Part shown: positions 1-6,375 of the stretch, piece by piece | How positions within the stretch are numbered: the stretch's first letter is position 1 | How the letters are laid out: each line of letters begins with the position of its first letter | Source of the DNA: Ramlibacter sp. | GTDB lineage: Bacteria > Pseudomonadota > Gammaproteobacteria > Burkholderiales > Burkholderiaceae_C | DNA length: 9,683 nucleotides | Assembly (NCBI GenBank): GCA_021156245.1 | Contig: JAJNBO010000056.1 | Location: 1 to 9,683, forward strand | Direction of reading: 5' to 3' | The notes under the pieces: model-generated | Told to the model about the DNA's origin: nothing | The model's input: only the letters and a program-made list of their open reading frames with translations | The model's database searches: none | Position numbers and translations under genes: made by a program

Positions 1-269
1 CCGCGGCCCTGAGCGGCGCGGCATTTGCGCAGACCCAGCCGCAGCCGCAGACCATGACCGACACCGCACCCACCCCTGCGAGCGACCGCTCGAGCGTCGG
101 CGCCGTGATCCTGATGGACCAGCCGGTGCTGGCGCAGCGCGAAGCCATGCTGGCCGCCCAGGAACGCTCCGCGGTCGACACGCGCACCATGGGGGCGGCC
201 GCCGCCCGCCTGGTGCGGGATGCGCAGGAGCAGAAGAAGGCGGCCGAGCCCGAGCCGCAGAAGAAGTAA
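1..269 (+). CDS. Small exported protein of unknown function, 5'-truncated by the window edge
   Basis: The reading frame is open from base 3 to the TAA at 267-269, giving 88 visible residues. An ATG at 54 exists, but the frame upstream of it reads AALSGAAFAQTQPQ. This looks like the end of a signal peptide (small hydrophobic residues, then Ala-Phe-Ala before Gln), so the true start probably lies before the window. The mature part begins with a Q/P/T-rich linker, followed by a segment with GAVILMDQPVLAQREAML and an Ala-rich, probably helical stretch. It ends in a charged tail rich in Lys, Glu, Pro and Gln. I recognise no domain; a periplasmic location is inferred from the signal peptide. The stop codon is only 6 bases from the convergent cueR stop, with no terminator between them. 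Confidence is good that it is coding and low on any role. Confidence 0.6.
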   Translation, partial: AALSGAAFAQTQPQPQTMTDTAPTPASDRSSVGAVILMDQPVLAQREAMLAAQERSAVDTRTMGAAAARLVRDAQEQKKAAEPEPQKK

Positions 270-275
270 GCCGAG

Positions 276-680
276 CTAGCGCGCGAGTTCTTCCAGGATC
301 GGGCACTCCGGCCGATCGTCCCCGTGACAGCAGTGGATCAGGTGCTGCAGCGTGCGCTGCATCTCCTGCATCGCGGCGATGCGCTGCGCCAGGTCGTCGG
401 CATGTTTTTGCGCCACGCGCCGCACGTTGGCGCTGGCCCGGCGCCGGTTCTGCCACAGCCCCACCAGTTCCCCGATCTCCTCCATCGAGAAGCCGAGGTC
501 CCGGCCGCGCTTGATGAAGCGCAGGGTGTGGACGTCCGCCTCGGTGTACTGCCGGTAGCCGCTGTCCGTACGCGCGACCTTGGGCAGCAAGCCGAGGCTT
601 TCGTAGTGGCGGACCATCTTGGCGGAGACGCCGGACAGGCGCGCCGCATCGCCGATGTTCACGGGCCACGAAGCGCTCAT
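276..680 (-). CDS. cueR: Copper-responsive MerR-family transcriptional regulator CueR
   Basis: This is a 134-residue Cu(I)-sensing activator of copper-efflux genes. The N-terminal winged helix-turn-helix (about residues 8-75) contains IGDAARLSGVSAKMVRHYES and the wing residues SGYRQY. A dimerisation helix follows (about 80-115). The C-terminal metal loop is C118-HGDDRPE-C126-P, with the seven-residue spacing of the two Cu(I)-binding cysteines of E. coli CueR (Cys112, Cys120). Ser83 aligns with CueR Ser77, which is typical of sensors of monovalent ions. An extra Cys117 precedes the loop. Length matches the family (about 135). The frame continues upstream to 833, but the homology begins at the ATG at 678-680. 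That ATG overlaps the copZ stop (ATGA, 4 bp), implying translational coupling and co-transcription with copZ. Family knowledge: apo-CueR and Cu-CueR both bind the operator, and copper switches on transcription by distorting a long-spacer promoter. Confidence 0.93.
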   Translation of the reverse strand: MSASWPVNIGDAARLSGVSAKMVRHYESLGLLPKVARTDSGYRQYTEADVHTLRFIKRGRDLGFSMEEIGELVGLWQNRRRASANVRRVAQKHADDLAQRIAAMQEMQRTLQHLIHCCHGDDRPECPILEELAR

Positions 681-874
681 GCGGTGACCTTGTAGCCTTC
701 TTCCTCGATCGCCCGGGCGATGGCCGCGTGATCCTGCTGCGACTGCACCTGGACCTTGCCCTTGGCCAGGTCGACCTGCACCTCCGCCTGCGGGTCGAGC
801 GACCGCACGGCTTCTGTCACTGCCTTCACGCAATGGCCGCAGCTCATGCCTTGCACGTCGAAACTCTGCTTCAT
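677..874 (-). CDS. copZ: Copper chaperone CopZ (heavy-metal-associated domain protein)
   Basis: This 65-residue cytoplasmic protein is a single HMA (ferredoxin-like) domain that carries Cu(I) to the exporting ATPase or its regulator. The metal site is GMSCGHC, with Cys12 and Cys15 in the CxxC loop. The end of the domain reads EEEGYKVTA, the usual Gly-Tyr turn and last strand. The start at 872-874 is chosen because it gives the normal HMA length and is preceded by AGGAAGAG at good spacing on the minus strand. The frame stays open to 925, but those 17 extra residues run back through the promoter into the CueR operator. It is first in the copZ-cueR operon, its TGA overlapping the cueR ATG, and is transcribed divergently from copA. 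The CueR box upstream (913-933) indicates copper induction. Confidence 0.93.
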   Translation of the reverse strand: MKQSFDVQGMSCGHCVKAVTEAVRSLDPQAEVQVDLAKGKVQVQSQQDHAAIARAIEEEGYKVTA

Positions 875-905
875 GGTTCTCTTCCTTTCTGTTGACGAGG
901 CCCGC

Positions 906-936
906 AGCTTGAACCTTTCCACCATGGTAAGGTCAA
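906..936 (-). promoter_or_regulatory. copZ-cueR promoter with CueR operator
   Basis: Read on the minus strand, -35 is TTGACC (936-931), the spacer is 19 bp and -10 is CAAGCT (911-906). The operator at 933-913 is an imperfect dyad with half-sites ACCTTACC and GGAAAGGT, overlapping the spacer. The long 19-bp spacer is the hallmark of MerR-family activated promoters, and the half-sites match the CueR consensus of E. coli copA and cueO. The expected transcription start is about base 899, leaving a leader of about 25 nt with a normal ribosome binding site for copZ. The regulator gene lies in this transcript, so autoregulation is expected. Confidence 0.8.
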
Positions 937-986
937 TCCCCTCGCGCCTCCAGCCCCGTTCCTTGCAAGGTTGATCCCGACCGGGC

Positions 987-1017
987 TTGACCTTCCCATG
1001 ATGGCAAGGTCGACCAT
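987..1017 (+). promoter_or_regulatory. copA promoter with CueR operator
   Basis: -35 is TTGACC (987-992), the spacer is 19 bp and -10 is GACCAT (1012-1017). The CueR operator at 990-1010 has half-sites ACCTTCCC and GGCAAGGT around a short centre. It differs from the copZ-side operator, read in its own orientation, at only 3 of 21 positions. The predicted transcription start (about 7 nt past the -10) falls at or next to the copA ATG at 1024. The two -35 elements face each other with 50 bp between them. Confidence 0.82.
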
Positions 1018-1023
1018 CGCTGC

Positions 1024-3216
1024 ATGAACACTGCCCATTCCCCTGCTGCCGCCACGCTCGACCTCGGCGTAGGCGGCATGACCTGCGCGTCCTGCGTCAA
1101 CCGGGTCGAGCGCGCGTTGAAGAAGGTGCCCGGCGTCAGCGAGGCCACCGTCAACCTGGCGACGGAGTCGGCACGGGTGAGCTACGCACCTTCGGACGAC
1201 ATCGAGGCGCAGTTGCGTCGCGCGGTGCGCAATGCCGGCTACGAACCGCGCGCCGCGGAATCGGGTTTGCCGGAAGGCGCGTCGCCTTGGGATGGCTTCC
1301 TGCCGGTCGGGCTGGGGCTGCTGCTGTCGCTGCCCCTGGTGGTCCCGATGATCGGCGACTTGTTCGGCCGCCACTGGATGCTGCCCGCGTGGCTGCAGTT
1401 CCTGCTGGCCACGCCAGTGCAGTTCGTGCTGGGGGCGCGGTTCTACAAGGCCGGCTGGCACGCGCTGAGGGCGGGCACCGGCAACATGGACCTGCTGGTC
1501 GCCATCGGCACCACGGCGGGCTGGGGCTTGTCCGTGTGGCTGTGGCTGGCACAAGGCCAGGGACACCTGTACTTCGAGGCCTCGGCGGTGGTGGTGACCC
1601 TCGTGCTGCTGGGCAAGTGGCTGGAGGCGCGCGCCAAGCGCCAGACCACGACTGCGATCCGTGCGCTGCAATCGCTGCGGCCGGAGATCGCGCACGTGAT
1701 CCTGCGCTCCGGCGGCGAGGCGGACCTGCCGCTGGCCGAGGTGCTGGCGGGCGACCAGCTGGTCGTGCGGCCGGGCGAGCGCGTGCCGGCCGACGGCGTG
1801 GTGGAGCAGGGTGACACGCACGTCGACGAATCCATGCTGACGGGCGAGCCGCTGCCCGTGTCCAAGGGCGTCGGTGCGCGGGTCACCGGCGGCAGCATCA
1901 ATGCCGAAGGGCGCTTCGTCATGCGCGCCACCGCGGTCGGCAAGGAGAGCGTGCTGGCCCGGATCATCCGGCTGGTGGAAGACGCGCAGGCCGCCAAGGC
2001 GCCCATCCAGCGCATGGTGGACCAGGTGTCCGCCGTGTTCGTCCCCGTGGTGCTGGCGATCGCGGCACTCACTTTCGGCGGCTGGCTGTTCGCCGGCGCC
2101 GGGGTGGAGGAAGCGCTGATCCACGCGGTCGCCGTGCTGGTGATCGCCTGTCCCTGTGCGCTGGGACTCGCCACGCCGGCGGCCATCATGGCCGGCACCG
2201 GCGTGGCCGCGCGCTACGGCATCCTGATCAAGGACGCCGAGGCACTGGAACGCGCGCACCGGGTCGACACCGTGGCATTCGACAAGACCGGCACGCTGAC
2301 CGTGGGCCAGCCCCGCCTGGTGGCGTTCGTCGCCGCTCCCGGCGTGGACGAGAGCGAGCAGCTCGCTGCAGCCGCCAGCCTGCAAAGCGGCAGCGAGCAT
2401 CCGCTGGCGCGCGCCGTCGTCGCGGCGGCAAGGGATCGCGGCATCGCCGTCCGGCCGCCGGATGGGGTCCGCGCGGTAGCGGGCCGCGGCACCGAGGGCG
2501 AAGTCGGCAAGCGCAGCTTCCTGGTCGGCAGCTTGCGCTGGATGCAGGAGCTGCAGGTGCCGCTGGCGCCGGTGCAGTCGGAGATCGATCGCCTGCAAGG
2601 CGAGGGCGCGACGCTGTCGGCGCTGGTGGAGCGCGTCACCGAAGGGCTGGCCTTGCGTGCGTTGATGGCGTTCGCGGACGAGCCGAAGGCGGGCGCCGCG
2701 GGGGCGATCACGCGGCTGCGCGAGCGGGGCCTGCGGCTGGTGATGATCTCCGGCGACAACCGGGCTGCGGCCCATGCGATGGCGCAGCGGCTGGGACTTC
2801 AGCCGGACGAAGTGCAGGCCGAGGTGCTGCCCGGTGAAAAGGCGGACCGCGTGGCGCAGCTGCGCGAAGGCGGGCACGTGGTCGCCATGGTCGGCGACGG
2901 CGTGAACGACGCCCCTGCGCTGGCGGCGGCGGATGTCGGCATCGCGATGGGCACGGGAACCGATGTGGCCATGCACGCGGCAGGCGTCACGCTGATGCGG
3001 GGCGACGTCGGCCTGGTGGCGGGTGCGCTGGACATCTCGCACCGCACCGTGGTGAAGATCCGGCAGAACCTCTTCTGGGCCTTCGCGTACAACGTTGCCG
3101 GCATTCCGCTCGCGGCCCTGGGCTACCTGAACCCGGTGGTGGCGGGAGCGGCGATGGCGCTGTCGAGCGTGAGCGTGCTGACCAATGCGTTGCTGTTGAA
3201 GCGGTGGCGGTTTTAG
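1024..3216 (+). CDS. copA: Cu(I)-exporting P1B-type ATPase CopA
   Basis: This 730-residue inner-membrane pump expels Cu(I) from the cytoplasm using ATP. One N-terminal HMA domain carries GGMTCASC (Cys21, Cys24). Eight membrane segments lie at about 90-113, 123-145, 155-175, 183-205, 339-361, 365-392, 681-702 and 704-726. Catalytic motifs are in order: actuator TGEP at 273-276, transmembrane CPC at 376-378, phosphorylated Asp420 in DKTGTLT, the P1B-specific SEHP at 457-460, and hinge GDGVND with Asp625 and Asp629. Tyr689-Asn690 in TM7 and the Met...Ser-Ser pattern in TM8 are the Cu(I)-subclass signature. No gap in the motif order suggests damage. The ATG at 1024 has no Shine-Dalgarno sequence, and the next ATG (1078) would remove the start of the HMA domain, so 1024 is kept as a probable leaderless start. 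The gene is divergent from copZ-cueR and controlled by its own CueR box. Confidence 0.96.
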   Translation: MNTAHSPAAATLDLGVGGMTCASCVNRVERALKKVPGVSEATVNLATESARVSYAPSDDIEAQLRRAVRNAGYEPRAAESGLPEGASPWDGFLPVGLGLLLSLPLVVPMIGDLFGRHWMLPAWLQFLLATPVQFVLGARFYKAGWHALRAGTGNMDLLVAIGTTAGWGLSVWLWLAQGQGHLYFEASAVVVTLVLLGKWLEARAKRQTTTAIRALQSLRPEIAHVILRSGGEADLPLAEVLAGDQLVVRPGERVPADGVVEQGDTHVDESMLTGEPLPVSKGVGARVTGGSINAEGRFVMRATAVGKESVLARIIRLVEDAQAAKAPIQRMVDQVSAVFVPVVLAIAALTFGGWLFAGAGVEEALIHAVAVLVIACPCALGLATPAAIMAGTGVAARYGILIKDAEALERAHRVDTVAFDKTGTLTVGQPRLVAFVAAPGVDESEQLAAAASLQSGSEHPLARAVVAAARDRGIAVRPPDGVRAVAGRGTEGEVGKRSFLVGSLRWMQELQVPLAPVQSEIDRLQGEGATLSALVERVTEGLALRALMAFADEPKAGAAGAITRLRERGLRLVMISGDNRAAAHAMAQRLGLQPDEVQAEVLPGEKADRVAQLREGGHVVAMVGDGVNDAPALAAADVGIAMGTGTDVAMHAAGVTLMRGDVGLVAGALDISHRTVVKIRQNLFWAFAYNVAGIPLAALGYLNPVVAGAAMALSSVSVLTNALLLKRWRF

Positions 3217-3228
3217 GAGAAACCGCCA

Positions 3229-3301
3229 CCCCGCGAAGGCGGGGCCCAGGGCTCCTTGGAATCGGGTGCGTGGAAGCCCTGGGTTCCCGCCGCCGCGGGA
3301 A
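3229..3301. repeat. Three-hairpin intergenic repeat, copy 1 (probable bidirectional terminator)
   Basis: Three inverted repeats follow one another. CCCCGC-GAAG-GCGGGG is at 3229-3244. CCCAGGGCT (3245-3253) pairs with AGCCCTGGG (3275-3283) across a 21-nt loop. TTCCCGC-CGCC-GCGGGAA is at 3284-3301. It fills the gap between the convergent copA (stop 3216) and GST (stop 3310) genes. A related copy lies at 6292-6365. This matches the style of dispersed extragenic palindromic repeats common in Burkholderiales. A terminator function is inferred from position and stem strength; no U-run follows. Confidence 0.8.
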
Positions 3302-3309
3302 TGACGTCT

Positions 3310-3915
3310 CTACGCCAGCTTTTCCAGCTTGAGCGCCTCCTGCACCGCCGGCCTTGCTTCCACGCGCGCGTGGTGCGCGAGCAGGTTGGGGAAGCCGGAG
3401 ATGTCGATGGACATCGGCTTGCTCCAGCGCGTCACCGTGTACAGGTATGCGTCGGCGACGGTGAAGTTGTCGCCCATCAGGTAGTCCTTGCCCGCCAGCT
3501 CCTTGTCGACGAACTGGAACCGGTTGGCGAGGCGGTCGCGGTAGATCTGCTTGCCGGCATCCGGCATGGCGGCATTGAACAGCGGCGAGAACGACTTGTG
3601 GATCTCGGTGCCGATGAACGTCAGCCACTCCTGCAGGCGATAGCGTGGCAGCGTGCCGTTGGCGGGTGCGAGGTTGCGGGCCGGCACCTGGTCCGCGAGG
3701 TACTGCACGATCGCCGGGCCCTCGCGCAGGCGCGTGCCATCGTCCAGCTCCAGCATCGGCACGTAGCCCAGCGGATTGATCGCGTAATAGTCGGAGCCGT
3801 CCGGAAGCTTGTGCGTCTTGGTCGGCGCCATCACCGGCTCGAATGCCAGGCCGGCTTCCCGCAGCACGATGTGCGGCGACAGCGAGCAGGCGCCTGGGGA
3901 GTAATACAGCTTCAT
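3310..3915 (-). CDS. Beta-class glutathione S-transferase
   Basis: This 201-residue cytosolic enzyme is the same length as E. coli GstA. It conjugates glutathione to electrophiles or reduces mixed disulfides. The N-terminal thioredoxin-fold domain begins MKLYYSPGACSLSPHIVLRE, with the beta-class catalytic Cys10. The second known active-site residue, His106, is also present (EIHKSF). Val52-Pro53 supplies the cis-proline that binds the glutathione backbone, and REGPAIVQYLAD (64-75) the gamma-glutamyl contact. The helical domain carries the N-capping box FTVADAYLY (151-159). The frame stays open far upstream on this strand, but homology starts at the ATG at 3913-3915, which is preceded by GAAGGAA at good spacing. 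It is divergent from the AsmA-like gene and convergent with copA. I see no promoter that I would trust. Physiological substrate is unknown. Confidence 0.95.
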   Translation of the reverse strand: MKLYYSPGACSLSPHIVLREAGLAFEPVMAPTKTHKLPDGSDYYAINPLGYVPMLELDDGTRLREGPAIVQYLADQVPARNLAPANGTLPRYRLQEWLTFIGTEIHKSFSPLFNAAMPDAGKQIYRDRLANRFQFVDKELAGKDYLMGDNFTVADAYLYTVTRWSKPMSIDISGFPNLLAHHARVEARPAVQEALKLEKLA

Positions 3916-3961
3916 CGCGGTTCCTTCGACTGTTGTGTTGTTGGCACGTGAAAAAACGATC

Positions 3962-4002
3962 CTAGCTGTTGCGCGCAAGCCCCGCTGGCTTGGGGCTGCT
4001 AG
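3962..4002. repeat. Nested inverted repeat in the GST / AsmA-like divergent region
   Basis: An inner stem AGCCCC (3978-3983) pairs with GGGGCT (3992-3997) around 8 bases. An outer pair CTAGC (3962-3966) and GCTAG (3998-4002) flanks it, with an 11-base bulge on one side. It lies between the divergent GST and AsmA-like genes, just upstream of the latter. It could be an operator, an mRNA leader hairpin or chance in GC-rich DNA; nothing distinguishes these. Confidence 0.3.
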
Positions 4003-4024
4003 CAGGCGCCGCCACAATGCAGGC

Positions 4025-5311
4025 ATGGTGCGGATCGTGAAATGGGTGGCGGCTGCGGCGGCGCTCGGCGCGCTGGTGTTGATCGGCGTCGCCATGGCTT
4101 TGCAGCAGTGGCTGCGCACGGATGGCTTCCGCGCCCGGGTGGAAGCGCAGGCTTCCGCGGCGCTCGGCGTGCCGCTGAAGCTGGGACGGCTTTCGGTGGA
4201 CCTGTGGCCGCTGCCGGCGGTCGCCGCCGAGGACGTGCGGCTGCTGACGAGGCCGCCGCTGACCGTCGGCCGCATCGAAGCGCGTCCGAGCTGGCTGCCT
4301 TTGGTGGGCGGCCGGCTCGAAATCGCCACGCTCATCGTGCGCAAGGCAGCGTTGCCGGAAACGGCGATCGCCTTCGTGGGCGCTGCGATGCAGAAGAAGG
4401 ACAAGCCCTCCGCCCGCGGCAGCCCGAAACAGCCGGAGAAGACCGAGAGCGGATCGACCTCGCTGATTCCGCGCCGCGCCGTCCTGGACCAGGTGACCTG
4501 GATCGACGCCAAAGGCACGCGCATGACCGTGAACGCCGAGGTCGGGCTCGACGACGACGGCTTGCTCGACGAAGCCAGCTTCGAGATCGTGCAGGGCCGC
4601 TTCGTCGGCACCAAGGGCGCGATCGAGCGCAAGGGCTCGCAATGGCCGATCCGCGTCGACATCGGCGGCGGGCACATCACGGGCAATGTGCAGCTGCAGG
4701 GCGGCAAGACGCCAGGCGTGCAGTTGCTGGTGGGACAGCTCAGCACGGAGAAGGTGGAGATCTCCGCACTGACTGCGCCCGGGAAGCCGCTGACCGGCAA
4801 GCTGCAGGCCTTGACCACCTTGCGGGCCGAATTCAGGGACGCGGGGCAGCTGGCCGACGTGCTGAAGACCGAAACCCGCTTCACCGTGCGCAACGCGGTG
4901 CTGCAGAACATCGACCTGCAGAAGGCCGTGCAGACCGTGGGCCTGAGCCGGGGCGGCACCACGCAGCTGGATGTGCTGGCGGGCACGGTGAACACGCAAG
5001 GCAAGACCGTGCACCTCACCAACCTGGTGGCGACCTCGGGCATGCTGTCGGCCAACGGCAGCGTGTCGATCGCCGCCAACAAGGCGCTCAGTGGCCGCGT
5101 CGTGGTGGACCTCTCCGGCGGCACCGGGGCCATGGGCGTGCCGCTCGTGGTGGGCGGCACCACCGACGATCCCAGTGTCACGCTCACGCGCGGTGCGATG
5201 GTCGGTGCGGCGCTCGGCACGCTGATCGTCCCGGGCGCGGGCACGGCGGCCGGCGCGAGCGCGGGCGACCGCATCGGCGACTCCCTCAAGGGCCTGTTCG
5301 GCGGCAAGTAG
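4025..5311 (+). CDS. AsmA-like family protein, membrane-anchored
   Basis: This 428-residue protein has one N-terminal membrane helix (about residues 5-27) and a large predicted periplasmic part. After the helix, ALGVPLKLGRLSVDLWPLPA and the following strands resemble the AsmA/Mdm31-type N-terminal repeat. A charged, flexible linker rich in Lys, Pro, Ser and Glu lies at about 122-145. The C-terminal half (about 265-385) is beta-rich and resembles the AsmA C-terminal region, where 'LxxLxLxxG' strands alternate with short loops. The last 35 residues are Gly/Ala-rich and glycine-zipper-like. It is shorter than classical AsmA (about 600). Family knowledge links AsmA-like proteins to outer-membrane assembly and lipid transport between membranes. 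The chosen start at 4025 has only a weak AGG before it. The frame extends to 3935 without family resemblance. The gene downstream is on the same strand, 116 bp away. Confidence 0.8.
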   Translation: MVRIVKWVAAAAALGALVLIGVAMALQQWLRTDGFRARVEAQASAALGVPLKLGRLSVDLWPLPAVAAEDVRLLTRPPLTVGRIEARPSWLPLVGGRLEIATLIVRKAALPETAIAFVGAAMQKKDKPSARGSPKQPEKTESGSTSLIPRRAVLDQVTWIDAKGTRMTVNAEVGLDDDGLLDEASFEIVQGRFVGTKGAIERKGSQWPIRVDIGGGHITGNVQLQGGKTPGVQLLVGQLSTEKVEISALTAPGKPLTGKLQALTTLRAEFRDAGQLADVLKTETRFTVRNAVLQNIDLQKAVQTVGLSRGGTTQLDVLAGTVNTQGKTVHLTNLVATSGMLSANGSVSIAANKALSGRVVVDLSGGTGAMGVPLVVGGTTDDPSVTLTRGAMVGAALGTLIVPGAGTAAGASAGDRIGDSLKGLFGGK

Positions 5312-5427
5312 ACGGCGACTCAGCCGTGTGGCGGAGCGTCCTACTTCCTGACGCGACGGCAGACTATCGCGGCCAGCGGGTGTGGTCTATAGCATCAAGT
5401 TCAACCCATTTTCCGCATGGAACTTCG

Positions 5428-6282
5428 ATGCACCTGTCCACCGTCGAGACGGTCCTTGAATACGACGTCAAGACACCGTCCCACTTCTGCTTCAACATCG
5501 AAGCGGCGCACTGGCCCACGCAGAAGATCGTGAGCGAGCGTCTCGCCATCTCTTCCGGAGTGGCGCCGCACAGCTACACCGATGCGCGCAGCGGCAACCG
5601 CTTCATCCGCTTCGACGCCGCGCCCGGCCTGCTGATGGTCAACTACAAGGCCGAGGTCGAGGTGCACACGCCCGAGCCGGACCTCGCGCTACCCGAAATG
5701 CCGGTGGGCGAAGTGCCGGACGACGTCTTTCCGTACCTGATGGCGACGCGTTACTGCGAGTCGGACGTGCTCTGCGGCGAGATCGTCAAGATGTTCGGCG
5801 AGGTCGCGCCGGGCTATGGCCGGGTGAAGGCGATCCAGGACTGGATCCACCAGAACATCCTGTACAAGCCCGGCAGCACCGACTCCAACAGCACCGCCGG
5901 CGAGGTGCTGGAGCAGCGCGCCGGCGTCTGCCGCGATTTCGCGCACCTGGGCATCACCTTCTGCCGCGCGCTCAACATCCCGGCGCGGCTGGTGGTGGGC
6001 TACGTGTGGTTCGACGAGCCGCCGCAGGACTTCCACGCCGTGTTCGAGGCCTGGCTGGGTGGCCAGTGGGTGCTGTTCGACCCGACCGGCATGGCGCCGG
6101 TGGACCGGCTGGTGCGCATCGGGACCGGCCGTGACGCCAAGGACGTGGCCTTCGCCACCATGTTCGGCGCGATGGAGCTCGCGCGCAAGGAAGTCATGGT
6201 GCTGGAGCACGACCCGCGCCCGCGCAACGTCGCCGCGCCGACGCCGGCGCCGCAGTTGGCGAAGATGGTGGAGGCGGTCTAG
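5428..6282 (+). CDS. Transglutaminase-like cysteine-protease-fold protein
   Basis: This 284-residue protein has a transglutaminase-like core. The catalytic triad is visible: Cys168 in RAGVCRDFAHL, His203 in DFHAVFEAWL and Asp218 in VLFDPTG, in family order and spacing. The first 80 residues form the beta-rich N-terminal domain often found before bacterial transglutaminase-like cores (YDVKTPSHFCFNIEAAH, then a stretch ending NYKAEVEV). No signal peptide or membrane segment is seen, so it is probably cytoplasmic. Members of this bacterial family act as peptidases or amidases more often than as crosslinkers; the substrate is unknown. The start at 5428 is chosen because homology begins there. A weak GGAA lies 5 nt upstream, and the frame upstream is the shadow of the AsmA-like gene. 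It could share a transcript with that gene. The end is followed by the second three-hairpin repeat. Confidence 0.9.
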   Translation: MHLSTVETVLEYDVKTPSHFCFNIEAAHWPTQKIVSERLAISSGVAPHSYTDARSGNRFIRFDAAPGLLMVNYKAEVEVHTPEPDLALPEMPVGEVPDDVFPYLMATRYCESDVLCGEIVKMFGEVAPGYGRVKAIQDWIHQNILYKPGSTDSNSTAGEVLEQRAGVCRDFAHLGITFCRALNIPARLVVGYVWFDEPPQDFHAVFEAWLGGQWVLFDPTGMAPVDRLVRIGTGRDAKDVAFATMFGAMELARKEVMVLEHDPRPRNVAAPTPAPQLAKMVEAV

Positions 6283-6291
6283 CGCCCCGTC

Positions 6292-6365
6292 ATTCCCGCG
6301 AAGGCGGGAATCCAGGGCTTCCATGCGCCTCGATGCGGGAGCCCTGGGTCCACGCCTGCGCGGGG
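6292..6365. repeat. Three-hairpin intergenic repeat, copy 2 (probable bidirectional terminator)
   Basis: ATTCCCGC-GAAG-GCGGGAAT at 6292-6311 is a perfect 8-bp stem. CCAGGGCT (6312-6319) pairs with AGCCCTGG (6340-6347). A third stem CCACGC / GCGGGG (6350-6355 with 6360-6365) has one mismatch. The order, the GAAG loop, the CCAGGG...CCCTGG middle stem and the total length (74 against 73) match the copy at 3229-3301. The flanking GTC and GAC extend the overall dyad. It lies between the convergent transglutaminase-like (stop 6282) and aldolase-like (stop 6376) genes. Confidence 0.85.
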
Positions 6366-6375
6366 GTGACGAAGA

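Noticed and set aside
681..833. N-terminal extension of the cueR frame
   Set aside because: It lies within copZ in another frame. CueR normally begins with the helix-turn-helix, and the ATGA overlap fits the start at 680.
871..3042. A 723-codon open frame on the minus strand opposite copA
   Set aside because: Its product is low-complexity, rich in His, Arg, Gln and Asp with no domain. This is the usual shadow of a GC-rich gene, and copA on the other strand has all family motifs.
3916..5307. Long upstream extension of the GST frame on the minus strand
   Set aside because: It runs antisense through the AsmA-like gene and gives Ser/Pro/Arg-rich sequence. GST homology and the ribosome binding site fix the start at 3915.
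4042..5427. Upstream extension of the transglutaminase frame
   Set aside because: It overlaps the AsmA-like gene in another frame and is Arg/Ala/Gly-rich without a domain. Family resemblance begins at 5428.
5312..5427. TATAGC at 5388-5393 as a promoter for the transglutaminase-like gene
   Set aside because: No acceptable -35 lies 16-18 bp upstream, so the resemblance is too weak to list.
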